A DNA stretch of 64,000 nucleotides from JASLEW01 sp035544875 (GCA_035544875.1 DASZZP010000022.1:1-64000); one strand, 5' to 3'; shown: positions 35,829 through 44,607, counted from the first letter of the stretch. The notes: a model not told the origin generated them from the letters alone. Numbers and translations are program-made.

Positions 35829-37411
35829 GTCTCCGCCGCCGCCACCCCCTGGCCCCCTCGTCTGCCAGCGCTGAGGCCCCGCGGCAGAGCTGGTGGGAGA
35901 AAAAGAACAGGCGGCTCGTACTCGCCCTGGCTGCCGCATGCTTGGCGGCGCTTGTGGTCGACGCCTGCTGGCTCGAGACCCGGGTGCTGCTGCTCGAAGA
36001 CTTGGTCAGCGTCCCGCTGACCCGGCCGCGGCTGCGGCTGGCCCATCTCTCGGACCTCCATATCTCGAACGATGGGCCGCTGCTCCACGACCTTCTGCGG
36101 CGCGTCGCCGCCGGCGCCCCGGACCTGATCGCGATCAGCGGCGATCTGATCCATGAGGTGCCCGAGATCGGTCCCTTCACCCGCCACACCGCGGCCGCCG
36201 CGGCCTTCGTCGCCGCGCTCCGCCGCGTGGCGCCGGTGGTGGCCGTGCAGGGACACAGCGACTACCAGGGGGAGGAGATCGTCGCTCTCGAGCGCGCCGG
36301 TCTCACCTGGCTCTCCAACGAGGGCCGCCTGATCGGGCCGGGCGGACAGCTGCTGCTGCTGGGGGTCAATCAGCAGGTGGGGCTCGATCGCCTGGCCCGC
36401 ACCTGGCCGTCGCCCTTTGGCGTCGTGCGCCAAGGGAGCCAGTGGCGCTACGGCGCCAGCCGCCCCGCGCGGCCGTCCTACAACTTCTACAGCCACTACG
36501 ACCCCGCCCCCGAAAGCTTGACCGACGCCTCCGGACCGCTGGCCTGGAGCGGCTACGACGCGGTCTGCGAGGTGCGGATCGACGACGAGCAGGTCGGCGC
36601 CGGTTTCGAAGTGCACAGCCGCTATGTGCTCGGCGAGGACCGGATGATCCGGCTGCGCCGCATCGCGCGCGAGGAAGACGGCAGCGGCACGTTTTCGTTG
36701 ATTGCCCACGGCACGGCCTTCACCGGCGGCCGCCTCGACCGCCTGGACACCGGCATAGCTCCCCAGCCCGGCCGCTGGTATCGCATGCGGCTGCGCACCG
36801 AGGTCGATCCCGGCGCCGTCCGCGTAGCGGCCCGCGTCTGGCCGCTCGACGCGCCGGAGCCCGGGGTCTGGCAGGCCTGGGCCGAGGACCGCTCGCCGGC
36901 CCGGATCGCCGCCGGCACTGTCGGTTTCTGGGCCTGGGGCGGCGGCACCGTGCTCTACCGCAACCTCCAGGTGCGCGATCGCGGCGGCCGCCTGCTGCTC
37001 GACGATCCGCTCGCCGGCCCCCGGCGGCCCCGCGGCTGGCGCGACGGCGCCCGCGCCACCCGGCTCGCCCTGGCGCTGGCCCGCAGCCCGGCCACCGCGC
37101 CGGGCACGCCGCGCCTGCTGCTCTCCCACACTCCGGACGTCGTGCTCGAGGCCTCCCAGCGCGGCATCGACGCCGTGCTCGCCGGTCACACCCACGGCGG
37201 GCAGGTCCGCCTGCCGCTGATCGGCGCCCTCACCACCCGTACCTCGCTCGGCTTCTTTTACGATCTCGGCCGCTTCGACTTCGCCGCTCCCAACCGGCGC
37301 GGCCTCACCACGCTGTACATCAACAGCGGGGTCGGCACCTCCCTCCTCCCGGTCCGCTTCCTCTGCCCCCCGCGTTTCGCTCTCGTCGACCTCGGCGGCA
37401 GCGACCACTGA
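35825..37411 (+). CDS. Membrane-anchored metallophosphoesterase with an inserted beta-sandwich-like domain
   Basis: A 528-aa protein of the YaeI/calcineurin-like phosphoesterase family. A single N-terminal membrane helix (LVLALAAACLAALVVDACWL) anchors it. Metal-site motifs are LSDLHIS, ISGDLIH, VQGHSDY, LLSHTPDVV and GHTHGGQVRLP. The usual GNHD motif reads GHSD here, so Asn is replaced. Between residues about 195 and 400 lies an insert (SYNFYSHYDPAPES...GRWYRMRLRTEVDPGAVRVAARVW...YRNLQVRD) resembling a LamG/DUF1080-like carbohydrate-binding sandwich. Homologues often hydrolyse UDP-diacylglucosamine or other phosphoesters; the substrate here is unknown. Overlaps pyk by 4 nt. Confidence 0.85.
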   Translation: MSLRRRHPLAPSSASAEAPRQSWWEKKNRRLVLALAAACLAALVVDACWLETRVLLLEDLVSVPLTRPRLRLAHLSDLHISNDGPLLHDLLRRVAAGAPDLIAISGDLIHEVPEIGPFTRHTAAAAAFVAALRRVAPVVAVQGHSDYQGEEIVALERAGLTWLSNEGRLIGPGGQLLLLGVNQQVGLDRLARTWPSPFGVVRQGSQWRYGASRPARPSYNFYSHYDPAPESLTDASGPLAWSGYDAVCEVRIDDEQVGAGFEVHSRYVLGEDRMIRLRRIAREEDGSGTFSLIAHGTAFTGGRLDRLDTGIAPQPGRWYRMRLRTEVDPGAVRVAARVWPLDAPEPGVWQAWAEDRSPARIAAGTVGFWAWGGGTVLYRNLQVRDRGGRLLLDDPLAGPRRPRGWRDGARATRLALALARSPATAPGTPRLLLSHTPDVVLEASQRGIDAVLAGHTHGGQVRLPLIGALTTRTSLGFFYDLGRFDFAAPNRRGLTTLYINSGVGTSLLPVRFLCPPRFALVDLGGSDH

Positions 37412-37412
37412 G

Positions 37413-37550
37413 AACGAAATTGGTCCGTGCGCCAAGGGAGGGGGCGTCCCCTTCCCCCCCGGAGGGGTGGGAAGGGGATCGAGGGGTTGCGGGGGGCGAT
37501 CCGATCGATGCTTCGAGCAGGCCTCCACCACCACATCGCAGCGCCGTTTC
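37413..37550 (-). repeat. 138-nt dispersed repeat, copy 2 (inverted)
   Basis: Reverse-complement counterpart of 32556-32693. It begins 2 nt after the phosphoesterase stop codon and lies between two convergent genes (the phosphoesterase and the RND exporter). Its GC-rich hairpin core could serve as a transcription terminator for both. The few differences from copy 1 are single substitutions. Confidence 0.8.
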
Positions 37551-37594
37551 ATCCCTCGGGATCGGCACCGCCGGTGGGACCCTAGACTGAGCGC

Positions 37595-40147
37595 TCAGCG
37601 GCGCCGGGTCGCGCGCCAGGCAAAAAACGCCGGCAGCACGGTGATGGCGACGAGCGCGGTGGAGAAAGCGCCGAGGATCGCGACTTCGCCGGTCGAGCGC
37701 AGGCCGGGGTAGTGGGAGAAGATGATCGAGCCAAAGCCGACGACAGTGCAGATGGCGGCGGCCGCGACCGCCTTGCCGGTTTCGCGCAAGCCGGTCTCGA
37801 AGGCCGGCCCCGACAGGGCGCGGACTTCGCCATAGCGGTGGACGATGTAGATCCCGTAGTCGCTGCCGATGCCGATGACCATGGTGGTGACGAAGATGTT
37901 GACGAAGTTCAGCTGCACGTTCAGAGCGGCCATCGCTCCGACCATCAGCACGATTCCCAGCGCCAGCGGCGTGAGCGCCAGGGCGACCAGGCGTGGACTG
38001 CGGAAGTCGACCCAGAGGATGACCGCGACAAGAACCAGTCCGAGCACACCGGCGATCCAGGCGTCGTGCACCACCATGCCCTTGATCCGCTGGTTGATCA
38101 CGTTGACGCCCGCCAGGCGCGCGCGAGGGCCGAGCGCGGCCGCGAGCTCGACGGCGCCCGGCGGCGGCTCCCTGCGCCACCGGGCGTCGGGAGGCGGATA
38201 GAAGTAGACCGCGGCGCGCCAGCCGTTCCCCGTTCTCTTGAGGTAGCGCTCGAGCAGGATCTTGGTCTGCCGCGTCGACGAGAAATCGGCCACGCCGATC
38301 GGGCGCGACAGCTCGAGGGCGCGGCTCAGCAGCTCGACGCCGGGCGCGAAAGGTTCGGCACGCAGCCCCTCGGCGCGCAACGCCGCAGCAAGAGTCGCGC
38401 GGATGCGGGCCAGGTCGAGCGCTCCTTCGGGGCGGCGCTCGCGCGCCAGCCAGCCGAGGATCTGGCGCTGGAGCTCGAGCGGCGGGATCAACGACGAGGC
38501 GCCGCTCACGTTCTGCAGGACGTCCGCCTCCACCAGGCGCCGGGCGCCCGCCACCGCGCGCTCGGAGAGGGCCAGCACCTCGTCGAGCGACTGCCCGGAA
38601 AGCGACAGGATCATCGCGTCGAAGCCCGAGCCAAAGCGCCTGCCCACTTCTTCGCTCACACTGGTGCCGCGGTTGACCGTCGGCCGCATGGTCTTCATGC
38701 TCTCGTCGAACTGGACGTGGAACGACGCCGCGAGGGCGAGCGCGGTCACCGCCAGGGCCGCCGCCATGGCAGCCACCGGATGGCGCATGCACAGGCCGGT
38801 CAGCCGGTTGATGCCGAAGCTGTGCAGGAACAGTCTGGGCTCAGCCCGCCGGCGGACCTCGCGGTCGGCGCTCCAGGCCAGCATCGCCGGCAGCAGCAGC
38901 AGGACCGAGATCATGCAGAAGAGGATGCCGGTACCGGTCAGCAGCCCCATCTGCCGCAAGCCGGTGAACTCGGTGAAGGTGAAGGCGTAAAAGGTGGCCG
39001 CGGTAGTGAGCGCGCCGGCGATCACCGCGCCGCCGCAGGCCCCGCTCATCACCACGAGGCCCCTCTCCAGACCCGCGCCTCGCCGGCGCTCCTCGACGTA
39101 GCGGCCATAGGAGACGATGACGAAATCGATGCCGAGGCCGATCAGCAGCGCTGCGCAGACGCTGGTCGCCGACGACAGGGCGCCAAAGACCGCCGCCGCG
39201 AAACCAAAGGTGAGCGCCAGCCCACAGAGCAGCGGCACGAAGGCGTAGAGCAGCGCCCCGACCCGGCGGAAAGCGAACAGGAAGAGCAGGAAGACGCCCA
39301 GCGCCGAGGTGGCGACGTTGACGAACATGTCGTGGCGGATCAGCGTCGCGTCGGTCAGCGCGGTCAGGTACGGGCCGCCGATGTCGACCGCGGGCGGCGG
39401 CGGGCCGTCGGCGCCGGCGAAGGAGGTCCAGCGCGCCAGCGACCCGGCGATCGCCCGGTCGACGTCGCGGGTCAGGCGCTCGTCGAAGGGGATGTCCTGC
39501 GGCGGGCGGACCGGCTCGACGAGCAGCAGCAGCAGGCGGTGATCGCGCGACAGGTAGTAGCCGCTCGCCCAGTCGACCTGCAAGGTGCCGCGCGAGCTGT
39601 CGAGGTGGCCGAGGAAGATGCCGGCGAGGCCGAAGGGGTCGAGCTTGGCCAGCTCCTTGACGCCCAGCGCCTGCGGCGTGGCGAGCTGGCGGCGCAGCTC
39701 GCTCACCCGGTTGCGGATGCCGGCGTCGGTAAGCTTGGCCGCCAGCTCCCGCTGGCCCGGCGGATCGAGGAACAGCACCGCCTTGGGAAAGAAGGTGGTG
39801 AGCAGCTCTTCCGGGTTGCCGCTCCGGTGCTGGACGCTCTTGATCTCGGGCAGCCTCGCGACCCGCGCCGCCAGGTCGTCAGCCAGCGCTTCGTAGGGAT
39901 CCGGCACCGCTCCGGCCGGAAGCTTGATCGCGATCAGCACATAGGTGCTGCTGCCGAAGTCCCGCAGCATCTCGAGATAGGAGCGGATCGTCGGGTCGTT
40001 GCGCGGCAGCAGGTTGAGCATGTCGGTATCGAACGACAGGCGGGAGATGAGGACGACCGACACGGTGACCAGGAGCGCGAAGACGGTGAAGATGAAGCGG
40101 TAGCGGCGGCGCGCCAGCAGCGCCAGCCGCTCGAGGAGAGCCGTCAT
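37595..40147 (-). CDS. RND-superfamily (MMPL/HpnN-like) membrane exporter
   Basis: An 850-aa transporter with the duplicated RND plan: helix 1 (YRFIFTVFALLVTVSVVLI), a large periplasmic loop (about 40-270), helices 2-6 (VNVATSALGVFLLFLFAF, ... LPAMLAWSADREVRRR), helix 7 (PVAAMAAALAVTALALAASF), a second loop, and helices 8-12. The motifs GLGIDFVIVSYGRYVEE and GIGSDYGIYIVHRYGE are the paired helix-4/helix-10 regions with the acidic proton-relay residues. It is the lipid-exporter type without a TolC/periplasmic adaptor partner nearby. The ATG at 40147 shares one base with the pgsA stop (TGATG), so the two are coupled. The substrate is probably a lipid but not identifiable. Confidence 0.9.
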   Translation of the reverse strand: MTALLERLALLARRRYRFIFTVFALLVTVSVVLISRLSFDTDMLNLLPRNDPTIRSYLEMLRDFGSSTYVLIAIKLPAGAVPDPYEALADDLAARVARLPEIKSVQHRSGNPEELLTTFFPKAVLFLDPPGQRELAAKLTDAGIRNRVSELRRQLATPQALGVKELAKLDPFGLAGIFLGHLDSSRGTLQVDWASGYYLSRDHRLLLLLVEPVRPPQDIPFDERLTRDVDRAIAGSLARWTSFAGADGPPPPAVDIGGPYLTALTDATLIRHDMFVNVATSALGVFLLFLFAFRRVGALLYAFVPLLCGLALTFGFAAAVFGALSSATSVCAALLIGLGIDFVIVSYGRYVEERRRGAGLERGLVVMSGACGGAVIAGALTTAATFYAFTFTEFTGLRQMGLLTGTGILFCMISVLLLLPAMLAWSADREVRRRAEPRLFLHSFGINRLTGLCMRHPVAAMAAALAVTALALAASFHVQFDESMKTMRPTVNRGTSVSEEVGRRFGSGFDAMILSLSGQSLDEVLALSERAVAGARRLVEADVLQNVSGASSLIPPLELQRQILGWLARERRPEGALDLARIRATLAAALRAEGLRAEPFAPGVELLSRALELSRPIGVADFSSTRQTKILLERYLKRTGNGWRAAVYFYPPPDARWRREPPPGAVELAAALGPRARLAGVNVINQRIKGMVVHDAWIAGVLGLVLVAVILWVDFRSPRLVALALTPLALGIVLMVGAMAALNVQLNFVNIFVTTMVIGIGSDYGIYIVHRYGEVRALSGPAFETGLRETGKAVAAAAICTVVGFGSIIFSHYPGLRSTGEVAILGAFSTALVAITVLPAFFAWRATRRR

Positions 40148-40770
40148 CAAACGTCGCCCCGCGGCGGCCCCGGAGTCTGAACGGAGGAAGACGGGGCGGC
40201 CGCCCGCTCGCCGTGCAGGATGAGCGGGCCGAAGCGCACGAAGTACTCGGCGCCGGAGTAGACCGAGATGAGCACCGCCGCCCACAGGGAGATGATCGAC
40301 AGGTGCTGGAGCTCGCCGGGCAGCTTCTCATGGATGATGAGACTGGCCACCGCGATGATCTGGACCACGGTCTTGATCTTTCCCGAGAGGGCGGCAGGAA
40401 CCACCAGGTGCTCGGCGGCGGCGAAGCTGCGCAGCGCGGAGACCGCGAACTCGCGGGCGATGATCACCACGACCATCCAGGCTTCCGCCTGCTGCATCTC
40501 GACCAGCGAGATGAAGGCCGCCGACATGAGGATCTTGTCCGCCGCAGGATCGAGCAGCGTCCCCAGCCGGGTGACCTGCTTGCGCCGGCGGGCCAGGAAG
40601 CCGTCGAGGAAATCCATCAGCGCGGCAAGCAGAAAGAGGGCAAGACCCCACCACTCCTTGCCTTCGAAGCGGGTCAGCAGCACCACCACCAGCGGCGGGA
40701 CCAGCAAGATCCGGCAGAGCGAGAGCAGGTTAGGCAGATTGAGCATCGGCAGGCTCGGGCGCGCCGGCAT
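40147..40770 (-). CDS. pgsA: CDP-diacylglycerol-glycerol-3-phosphate 3-phosphatidyltransferase
   Basis: Makes phosphatidylglycerophosphate in the membrane. The 207-aa protein carries the CDP-alcohol phosphotransferase signature DFLDGFLARRRKQVTRLGTL plus LDPAADK, with Asp53, Asp56, Gly57, Ala60, Arg61, Gly70, Asp74 and Asp78. It opens with NLPNLLSLCRILLVPPLVV and has about five membrane helices. I chose ATG 40770; ATG 40746 would give a shorter start just before the conserved NLPN motif. The C-terminal 25 residues are low complexity. Confidence 0.92.
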   Translation of the reverse strand: MPARPSLPMLNLPNLLSLCRILLVPPLVVVLLTRFEGKEWWGLALFLLAALMDFLDGFLARRRKQVTRLGTLLDPAADKILMSAAFISLVEMQQAEAWMVVVIIAREFAVSALRSFAAAEHLVVPAALSGKIKTVVQIIAVASLIIHEKLPGELQHLSIISLWAAVLISVYSGAEYFVRFGPLILHGERAAAPSSSVQTPGPPRGDV

Positions 40771-40937
40771 TGTATTGGATCTCGGGCGCGCGGGCGGGAC
40801 GGGACGGAGGTTGCTCACTGCCGCCGCCTGCCGCGACTGGCAGTCCGCCGGCGCACCGATCAACCCTCAGGCCGCGGCAGGTCCCGATCTCCTCCGGGCA
40901 AACAGCAAGAGAGATTGGGGGTCGAGCTGAGACCGGG

Positions 40938-41666
40938 CTACTTCAGGCCGCTGAGCGCGGTCGTGACGACGATGCGGCCGTTACCGGCCCGGGTGACGTA
41001 AGGGGCGGGGCGGCGGCCGGCGCGCGCCTGGACGGCCGCGAGCGCGGCGCCCGGCGTGTCCTGATAGAGGTCGAGCACCCGGCGCACATAGTCGATCGTG
41101 TCGGGATAGGGGGGCACGCCGCGGTGCCGGTCCACGGCTCCCGGCCCGGCGTTGTAGGCCGCCAGCGCCAGCTCCAGCCGGCCCGAGAAGAGATCGAGCA
41201 GACGGCGCAGGTACGTCGTGCCGCCGCGCAGGTTCTCGTCGGGGTCGTAGGGATCGCGCACCGCCAGCTCGACGGCGGTCTCTGGCATCAGTTGCATCAG
41301 GCCGATCGCGCCCTTGTTGGAGCGCGCCCGCTGGTTGTAGCCTGACTCGACCTGGATCACCGCCCGCACCAGGCGCGGATCGAGGCTCTGCGCGCCGCTG
41401 TGGCGGGCGATCATCAGCTCGAGAGCGGCGTCCGGAAACGGCACCAGATGGCCCGAGAAGCGCCGCGCGCGCTGGGCCACGCTCTCGTTGAAGATCACCT
41501 TGCGCCCCTCGACGCTCTCGCCCAGACGAACCGGCCCCGGCCCGGCGAGCCGCTCGCCAACGAGGACCGGCAGAACCGGGCTGGTCGCCGGCGCCGCCGC
41601 GAACCCGAGCCCGGGCAACAGCACGGCGCAGGCACAGACACAGAACGCGGGTTTGGCAGCCTTCAT
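40938..41666 (-). CDS. Lytic transglycosylase (SLT domain)
   Basis: A secreted 242-aa protein with a signal peptide (FCVCACAVLLPGLGFAAA). Its Slt-type catalytic domain shows AVIQVESGYNQRARSNKGAIGLMQLMPETA, with the catalytic Glu in QVESGYN, then DENLRGGTTYLRRLLDLF and ALAAYNAGPGAVDRHRGVPPYPDTIDYVRRVL. It cleaves peptidoglycan glycan strands, forming 1,6-anhydro-muramyl ends. It is transcribed leftward and lies 167 nt upstream of pgsA. The possible promoter is at 41694-41723. Confidence 0.92.
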   Translation of the reverse strand: MKAAKPAFCVCACAVLLPGLGFAAAPATSPVLPVLVGERLAGPGPVRLGESVEGRKVIFNESVAQRARRFSGHLVPFPDAALELMIARHSGAQSLDPRLVRAVIQVESGYNQRARSNKGAIGLMQLMPETAVELAVRDPYDPDENLRGGTTYLRRLLDLFSGRLELALAAYNAGPGAVDRHRGVPPYPDTIDYVRRVLDLYQDTPGAALAAVQARAGRRPAPYVTRAGNGRIVVTTALSGLK

Positions 41667-41693
41667 CGATGGATTCCAGGTTTAAGGACGCGT

Positions 41694-41723
41694 ATGGTAA
41701 CGCGATCCGACGCGCCAGCGCAA
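41694..41723 (-). promoter_or_regulatory. Possible sigma-70-type promoter for the lytic transglycosylase
   Basis: On the minus strand TTGCGC (41718-41723) and TACCAT (41694-41699) are separated by 18 nt, about 30 nt upstream of the ATG at 41666. Both hexamers match consensus only partly; the call rests on their position in the gap. Confidence 0.3.
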
Positions 41724-41764
41724 TGGAAGAAATCACAACCACTACCTGTAGGGTGCTGACGTCC

Positions 41765-41798
41765 GAGCCGGTACTAGATCTGAGCCGGTACTAGATAT
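41765..41798. repeat. Tandem 17-nt direct repeat
   Basis: GAGCCGGTACTAGAT occurs at 41765-41779 and again at 41782-41796, a 17-nt period, in the gap between the adenosyltransferase stop and the transglycosylase promoter. The role is unknown; it may be a binding site or simple slippage. Confidence 0.5.
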
Positions 41799-41807
41799 AA
41801 CACTGGA

Positions 41808-42371
41808 TCAGGCGCGGCTGTTCCAGAGCAGGTCGGAGATGCCCTTCCCGCGGTTCTCGAACCGGGCCATGACGAACAGCGCGTCGGAGAGCCGATTGAG
41901 GTAGCGCAGGGTCCACGGCCCGATCGACTCCAGGCGCGAGAGGCTGACCAGCTGCCGCTCGGCGCGCCGGCAGACGGTGCGCGCGACGTGGAGGTGGGCG
42001 GCCGCGAGGCTGCCGCCCGGCAGGATGAAGTTGGCGAGCGGACCGAGCTCCTCGTTGAGCTCGTCCATCAGCTCTTCGAGCGCCTCCACGTGGCGCTGCT
42101 CGATCACCGGCACCGCCAGCTGCGCCTTGTCCTCTTCCGGGACGCAGAGGTCGGAGCCGAGATTGAAGAGCTCGTTCTGAATGCGCGCGAGGACCGGCCC
42201 TAGCCGGGCGTCCGGGCCGGCGGCGAGGACGACGCCGAGCGTCGAGTTGAGCTCGTCGACCGTGCCGTAGGCGGCGATACGGGCCGAATCCTTGGGCACC
42301 CGCCGCCCACCTCCGAGGCCGGTCGTCCCATCGTCGCCGGTCCGCGTATAGACCCGGGTGATCCGCGGCAT
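41808..42371 (-). CDS. Cob(I)alamin adenosyltransferase, PduO type
   Basis: Transfers the adenosyl group of ATP to reduced cobalamin to form coenzyme B12. The 187-aa protein begins MPRITRVYTRTGDDGTTGLGG, where TRTGDDGTTGL is the ATP-binding loop. It continues with AAYGTVDELNSTLG, NELFNLGSDLCVPE, FILPGGSLAAAHLHVARTVCRRAER and LRYLNRLSDALFVMAR, all typical of the PduO/EutT-like trimeric class. The gene stands between a transglycosylase and the DsbA-like genes, with a 45-nt gap to the latter. The BtuB-like receptor at 13.5-15.7 kb could import its substrate, but they are far apart. Confidence 0.94.
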   Translation of the reverse strand: MPRITRVYTRTGDDGTTGLGGGRRVPKDSARIAAYGTVDELNSTLGVVLAAGPDARLGPVLARIQNELFNLGSDLCVPEEDKAQLAVPVIEQRHVEALEELMDELNEELGPLANFILPGGSLAAAHLHVARTVCRRAERQLVSLSRLESIGPWTLRYLNRLSDALFVMARFENRGKGISDLLWNSRA

Positions 42372-42416
42372 GGTGTCCTCCCTGGCGCGGGCCGCGGCTC
42401 GAGTCGAGTCGGCTCT

Positions 42417-43523
42417 CTAGCGCGCCCCAGTCTTGCGCTTGAGCTCCTCGTCGATGACCTGGGAGATCGCGTCGAGCGGCGCCACCTTCGGCGCCAGGTC
42501 GATCGCACGGCCGTTGACGAACAGCGCGGGAGTGCCCGGGACGCCGGCCTGCTCGCCGGCCTTGAAGTCGCCGCGCACCGCCGCCGCCTCCTTGCCCGAA
42601 TCGAGGCAAGCGTCGAAGCTCTGGCCGTCGAGACCGAGCGCCGCGGCCTTGCTCTTGAGCGACGCGACGTCGAGCTTGCTCTGATCGCCAAACAGAGCAT
42701 CGTGCATCGGCCAGAACTTGCCCTGCTCGTTGGCGCACAGCGCCGCCTCCGCCGCCTTGGCGGCATTGCCGTGCTGGGGCAGCGGGAACTGGCGGAAGAC
42801 CAGCCGCACCTTGTCGCCGTAGCGGGCGACGACCTGCTCCAGGGTGGGCCGGAGGCTGGCGCAGTACGGGCACTGGAAATCGGAGAACTCGACCACGGTC
42901 ACCGGCGCGTTGATCGGTCCCCTGGCCGGAAAGCCCGCGGTCGCGAGCTCGACGCGCGGCGGCTCGAGCAGGTAGCGCACGTTGTGTTTGGTCTCGAGCT
43001 GGGTCAGCAACTGGTTGCGCACGTCGGTCTGCCGCTGCTGCTCGAGAAAAGTGCGAATGCGCGGCAGGACCTGCTCCTTGGGCTGAGCGACCTTGGCCTT
43101 GTTCTGCTCGTAGAACAGCTCGACCTCGGAATCGGTGACCGGCGCCGGCTTGGGCGCTTCGGCGAGCACCTGCTCCTTGGTGAGGCCGCGGGCCGCCGCC
43201 TCGGCGGCGATAGCCCGCTCCTGGGCAAGCTGCTTCATATGAGTGGACAGCAGCTTGAACTTGTTTTTCTGGTACTCCTGCTCGAGGCGCTGAAACTCCA
43301 CCGAGCTGGCGACCACGTCGGCCTCGGTGATCGGCTGACCGTCGACGGTGGCGAGCGGCGCGGAGCCGGCCGGGGGTGCCGCGCTGGCTGCGGTCGCCGC
43401 AGTCGTCGCGCTGGCTGCGGTCGCCGCGGCGAGGGCTTGCCGTGTCGTCGCCGCGCCGGCCGCGGCAATCAGAGCCAGCAGAGCCAGGAGAGCCGGGGAG
43501 AGAATGAGCCGCTTCGCCGCCAT
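42417..43523 (-). CDS. Periplasmic PPIase-like/DsbA fusion, paralogue 1
   Basis: A 368-aa exported protein: a signal peptide and Ala/Thr-rich linker (1-55), a SurA-N/PpiC-like helical region (LATVDGQPITEADVVASS..., about 56-185), and a DsbA-type thioredoxin domain (about 205-365) with active site CPYC at 218-221 and the cis-Pro loop VPGTPALF. Related DsbA proteins form or handle disulfides in secreted proteins. It is a tandem paralogue of the next gene (7 nt apart), sharing whole stretches such as AAEAALCANEQGKFW. No parvulin catalytic domain is present, so the N-terminal part probably acts as a chaperone arm. Confidence 0.88.
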   Translation of the reverse strand: MAAKRLILSPALLALLALIAAAGAATTRQALAAATAASATTAATAASAAPPAGSAPLATVDGQPITEADVVASSVEFQRLEQEYQKNKFKLLSTHMKQLAQERAIAAEAAARGLTKEQVLAEAPKPAPVTDSEVELFYEQNKAKVAQPKEQVLPRIRTFLEQQRQTDVRNQLLTQLETKHNVRYLLEPPRVELATAGFPARGPINAPVTVVEFSDFQCPYCASLRPTLEQVVARYGDKVRLVFRQFPLPQHGNAAKAAEAALCANEQGKFWPMHDALFGDQSKLDVASLKSKAAALGLDGQSFDACLDSGKEAAAVRGDFKAGEQAGVPGTPALFVNGRAIDLAPKVAPLDAISQVIDEELKRKTGAR

Positions 43524-43530
43524 GGCCGGC

Positions 43531-44607
43531 CTAGCTCGCGCCTTTGCGCTTCAGCTCGTCGTCGATGATCCCGGCGATGGTCTCGAACGGTTGCGCGCCG
43601 TTGATGAAGCGGCCATTGACGAACATCGCCGGCGTGCCCTGCACTCCAGCCTGCTGGCCGGCCTTGAGGTCGGCCTGCACCGCCGGGGTCTCCTTGCCGG
43701 AGTCGAGGCAGGAATTGAAGCTCTGAGCATTGAGCCCCAGGGTGGCCGCCTTGCTCTTCAGCCCATCGACCGCCAGGCCGCTCTGGTCCTTGAACATCGC
43801 GTCGTGCATCTCCCAGAACTTGCCCTGCTCGTTGGCGCACAGCGCCGCCTCGGCGGCCTTGGCAGCCTTGTCGTGGATCGGCAGCGGGAACTGGCGAAAG
43901 ACGATGCGCACCTTGTTGCCGTACTTGGACATCACCTGCTCCAGCGTCGGAGTGAGCCGCGAGCAGTAGGGGCACTGGAAATCGGAGAACTCGACGATCG
44001 TCACCGGCGCATTGGTCGGGCCCTTGGTCGGGTAGCCGGCCGCGGCGACCTGGACGCGCATCGGCTCGAGAAAGTACTCGACGGCGTACTTGGCTTCGAG
44101 AGCCTTGAAGAACTTCTCGCGCGCCTCCTGCTCGCCGATGCTCTTCAGATAGTCCCTGATCTGCGGCGCGATCTGCTCCTTGGGCTGCTGGATCCGCGCT
44201 TTCTTCGATTCATAGAAGGCGTCGATCTGGGCGTCGGTGACCTCGGGGGGCTTGATCTCCTCGAGAACCTTCTCCTTGGTGGTCTTCCGCGCCGCCGCTT
44301 CCGCCTCGACCAACCGGTCTTGCACGACCCTGTGCATCTCCTGCTCGAGGACGTCGTGCTTCTTCTGGGCGAACTCGCGCTCCAGCGCTTCGAAAGCGTC
44401 GTTGGAGCTGGCCTTGACGTCGGCCTCGGTGATCGGCTTGCCATTCACCTTGGCGATTGCCTGGCCCGCGGCGTCCTTGCCAGCCTTGCCGGCGCTCTTG
44501 TCCTGGGCCGAGCACGCCGGCAGCGAGAATCCGAGCGCCACGACCAGGGCCAGCGCGCCCGCCACGATCAGTCCCAGGCCGGCTTGTTTGCGATCAGCTG
44601 CATCCAT
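43531..44607 (-). CDS. PPIase-like/DsbA fusion lipoprotein, paralogue 2
   Basis: A 358-aa protein with the same plan as its neighbour. It has a lipobox-like segment (GFSLPAC, Cys32), so it is probably a lipoprotein, unlike paralogue 1. Then follow the SurA-N-like opening IAKVNGKPITEADVKASS, a charged helical arm (40-170), and the DsbA domain with CPYC at 212-215 and cis-Pro loop VQGTPAMF. A strong ribosome site (AAAAGGAG) stands about 7 nt before the ATG, and TAAAAT at 44680-44685 could be the -10 box. The pair is probably one transcript starting here. Confidence 0.88.
   Translation of the reverse strand: MDAADRKQAGLGLIVAGALALVVALGFSLPACSAQDKSAGKAGKDAAGQAIAKVNGKPITEADVKASSNDAFEALEREFAQKKHDVLEQEMHRVVQDRLVEAEAAARKTTKEKVLEEIKPPEVTDAQIDAFYESKKARIQQPKEQIAPQIRDYLKSIGEQEAREKFFKALEAKYAVEYFLEPMRVQVAAAGYPTKGPTNAPVTIVEFSDFQCPYCSRLTPTLEQVMSKYGNKVRIVFRQFPLPIHDKAAKAAEAALCANEQGKFWEMHDAMFKDQSGLAVDGLKSKAATLGLNAQSFNSCLDSGKETPAVQADLKAGQQAGVQGTPAMFVNGRFINGAQPFETIAGIIDDELKRKGAS

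Noticed and set aside
35489..37552. A 687-codon minus-strand frame covering pyk, the phosphoesterase and the 138-nt repeat
   Set aside because: Its first 45 codons are the repeat and the rest is antisense to two well-supported genes.
37712..40180. An 822-codon plus-strand frame opposite the RND exporter
   Set aside because: Composition is Gln/Arg/Glu/Gly-rich with no fold signature. The minus-strand RND motifs are unmistakable.
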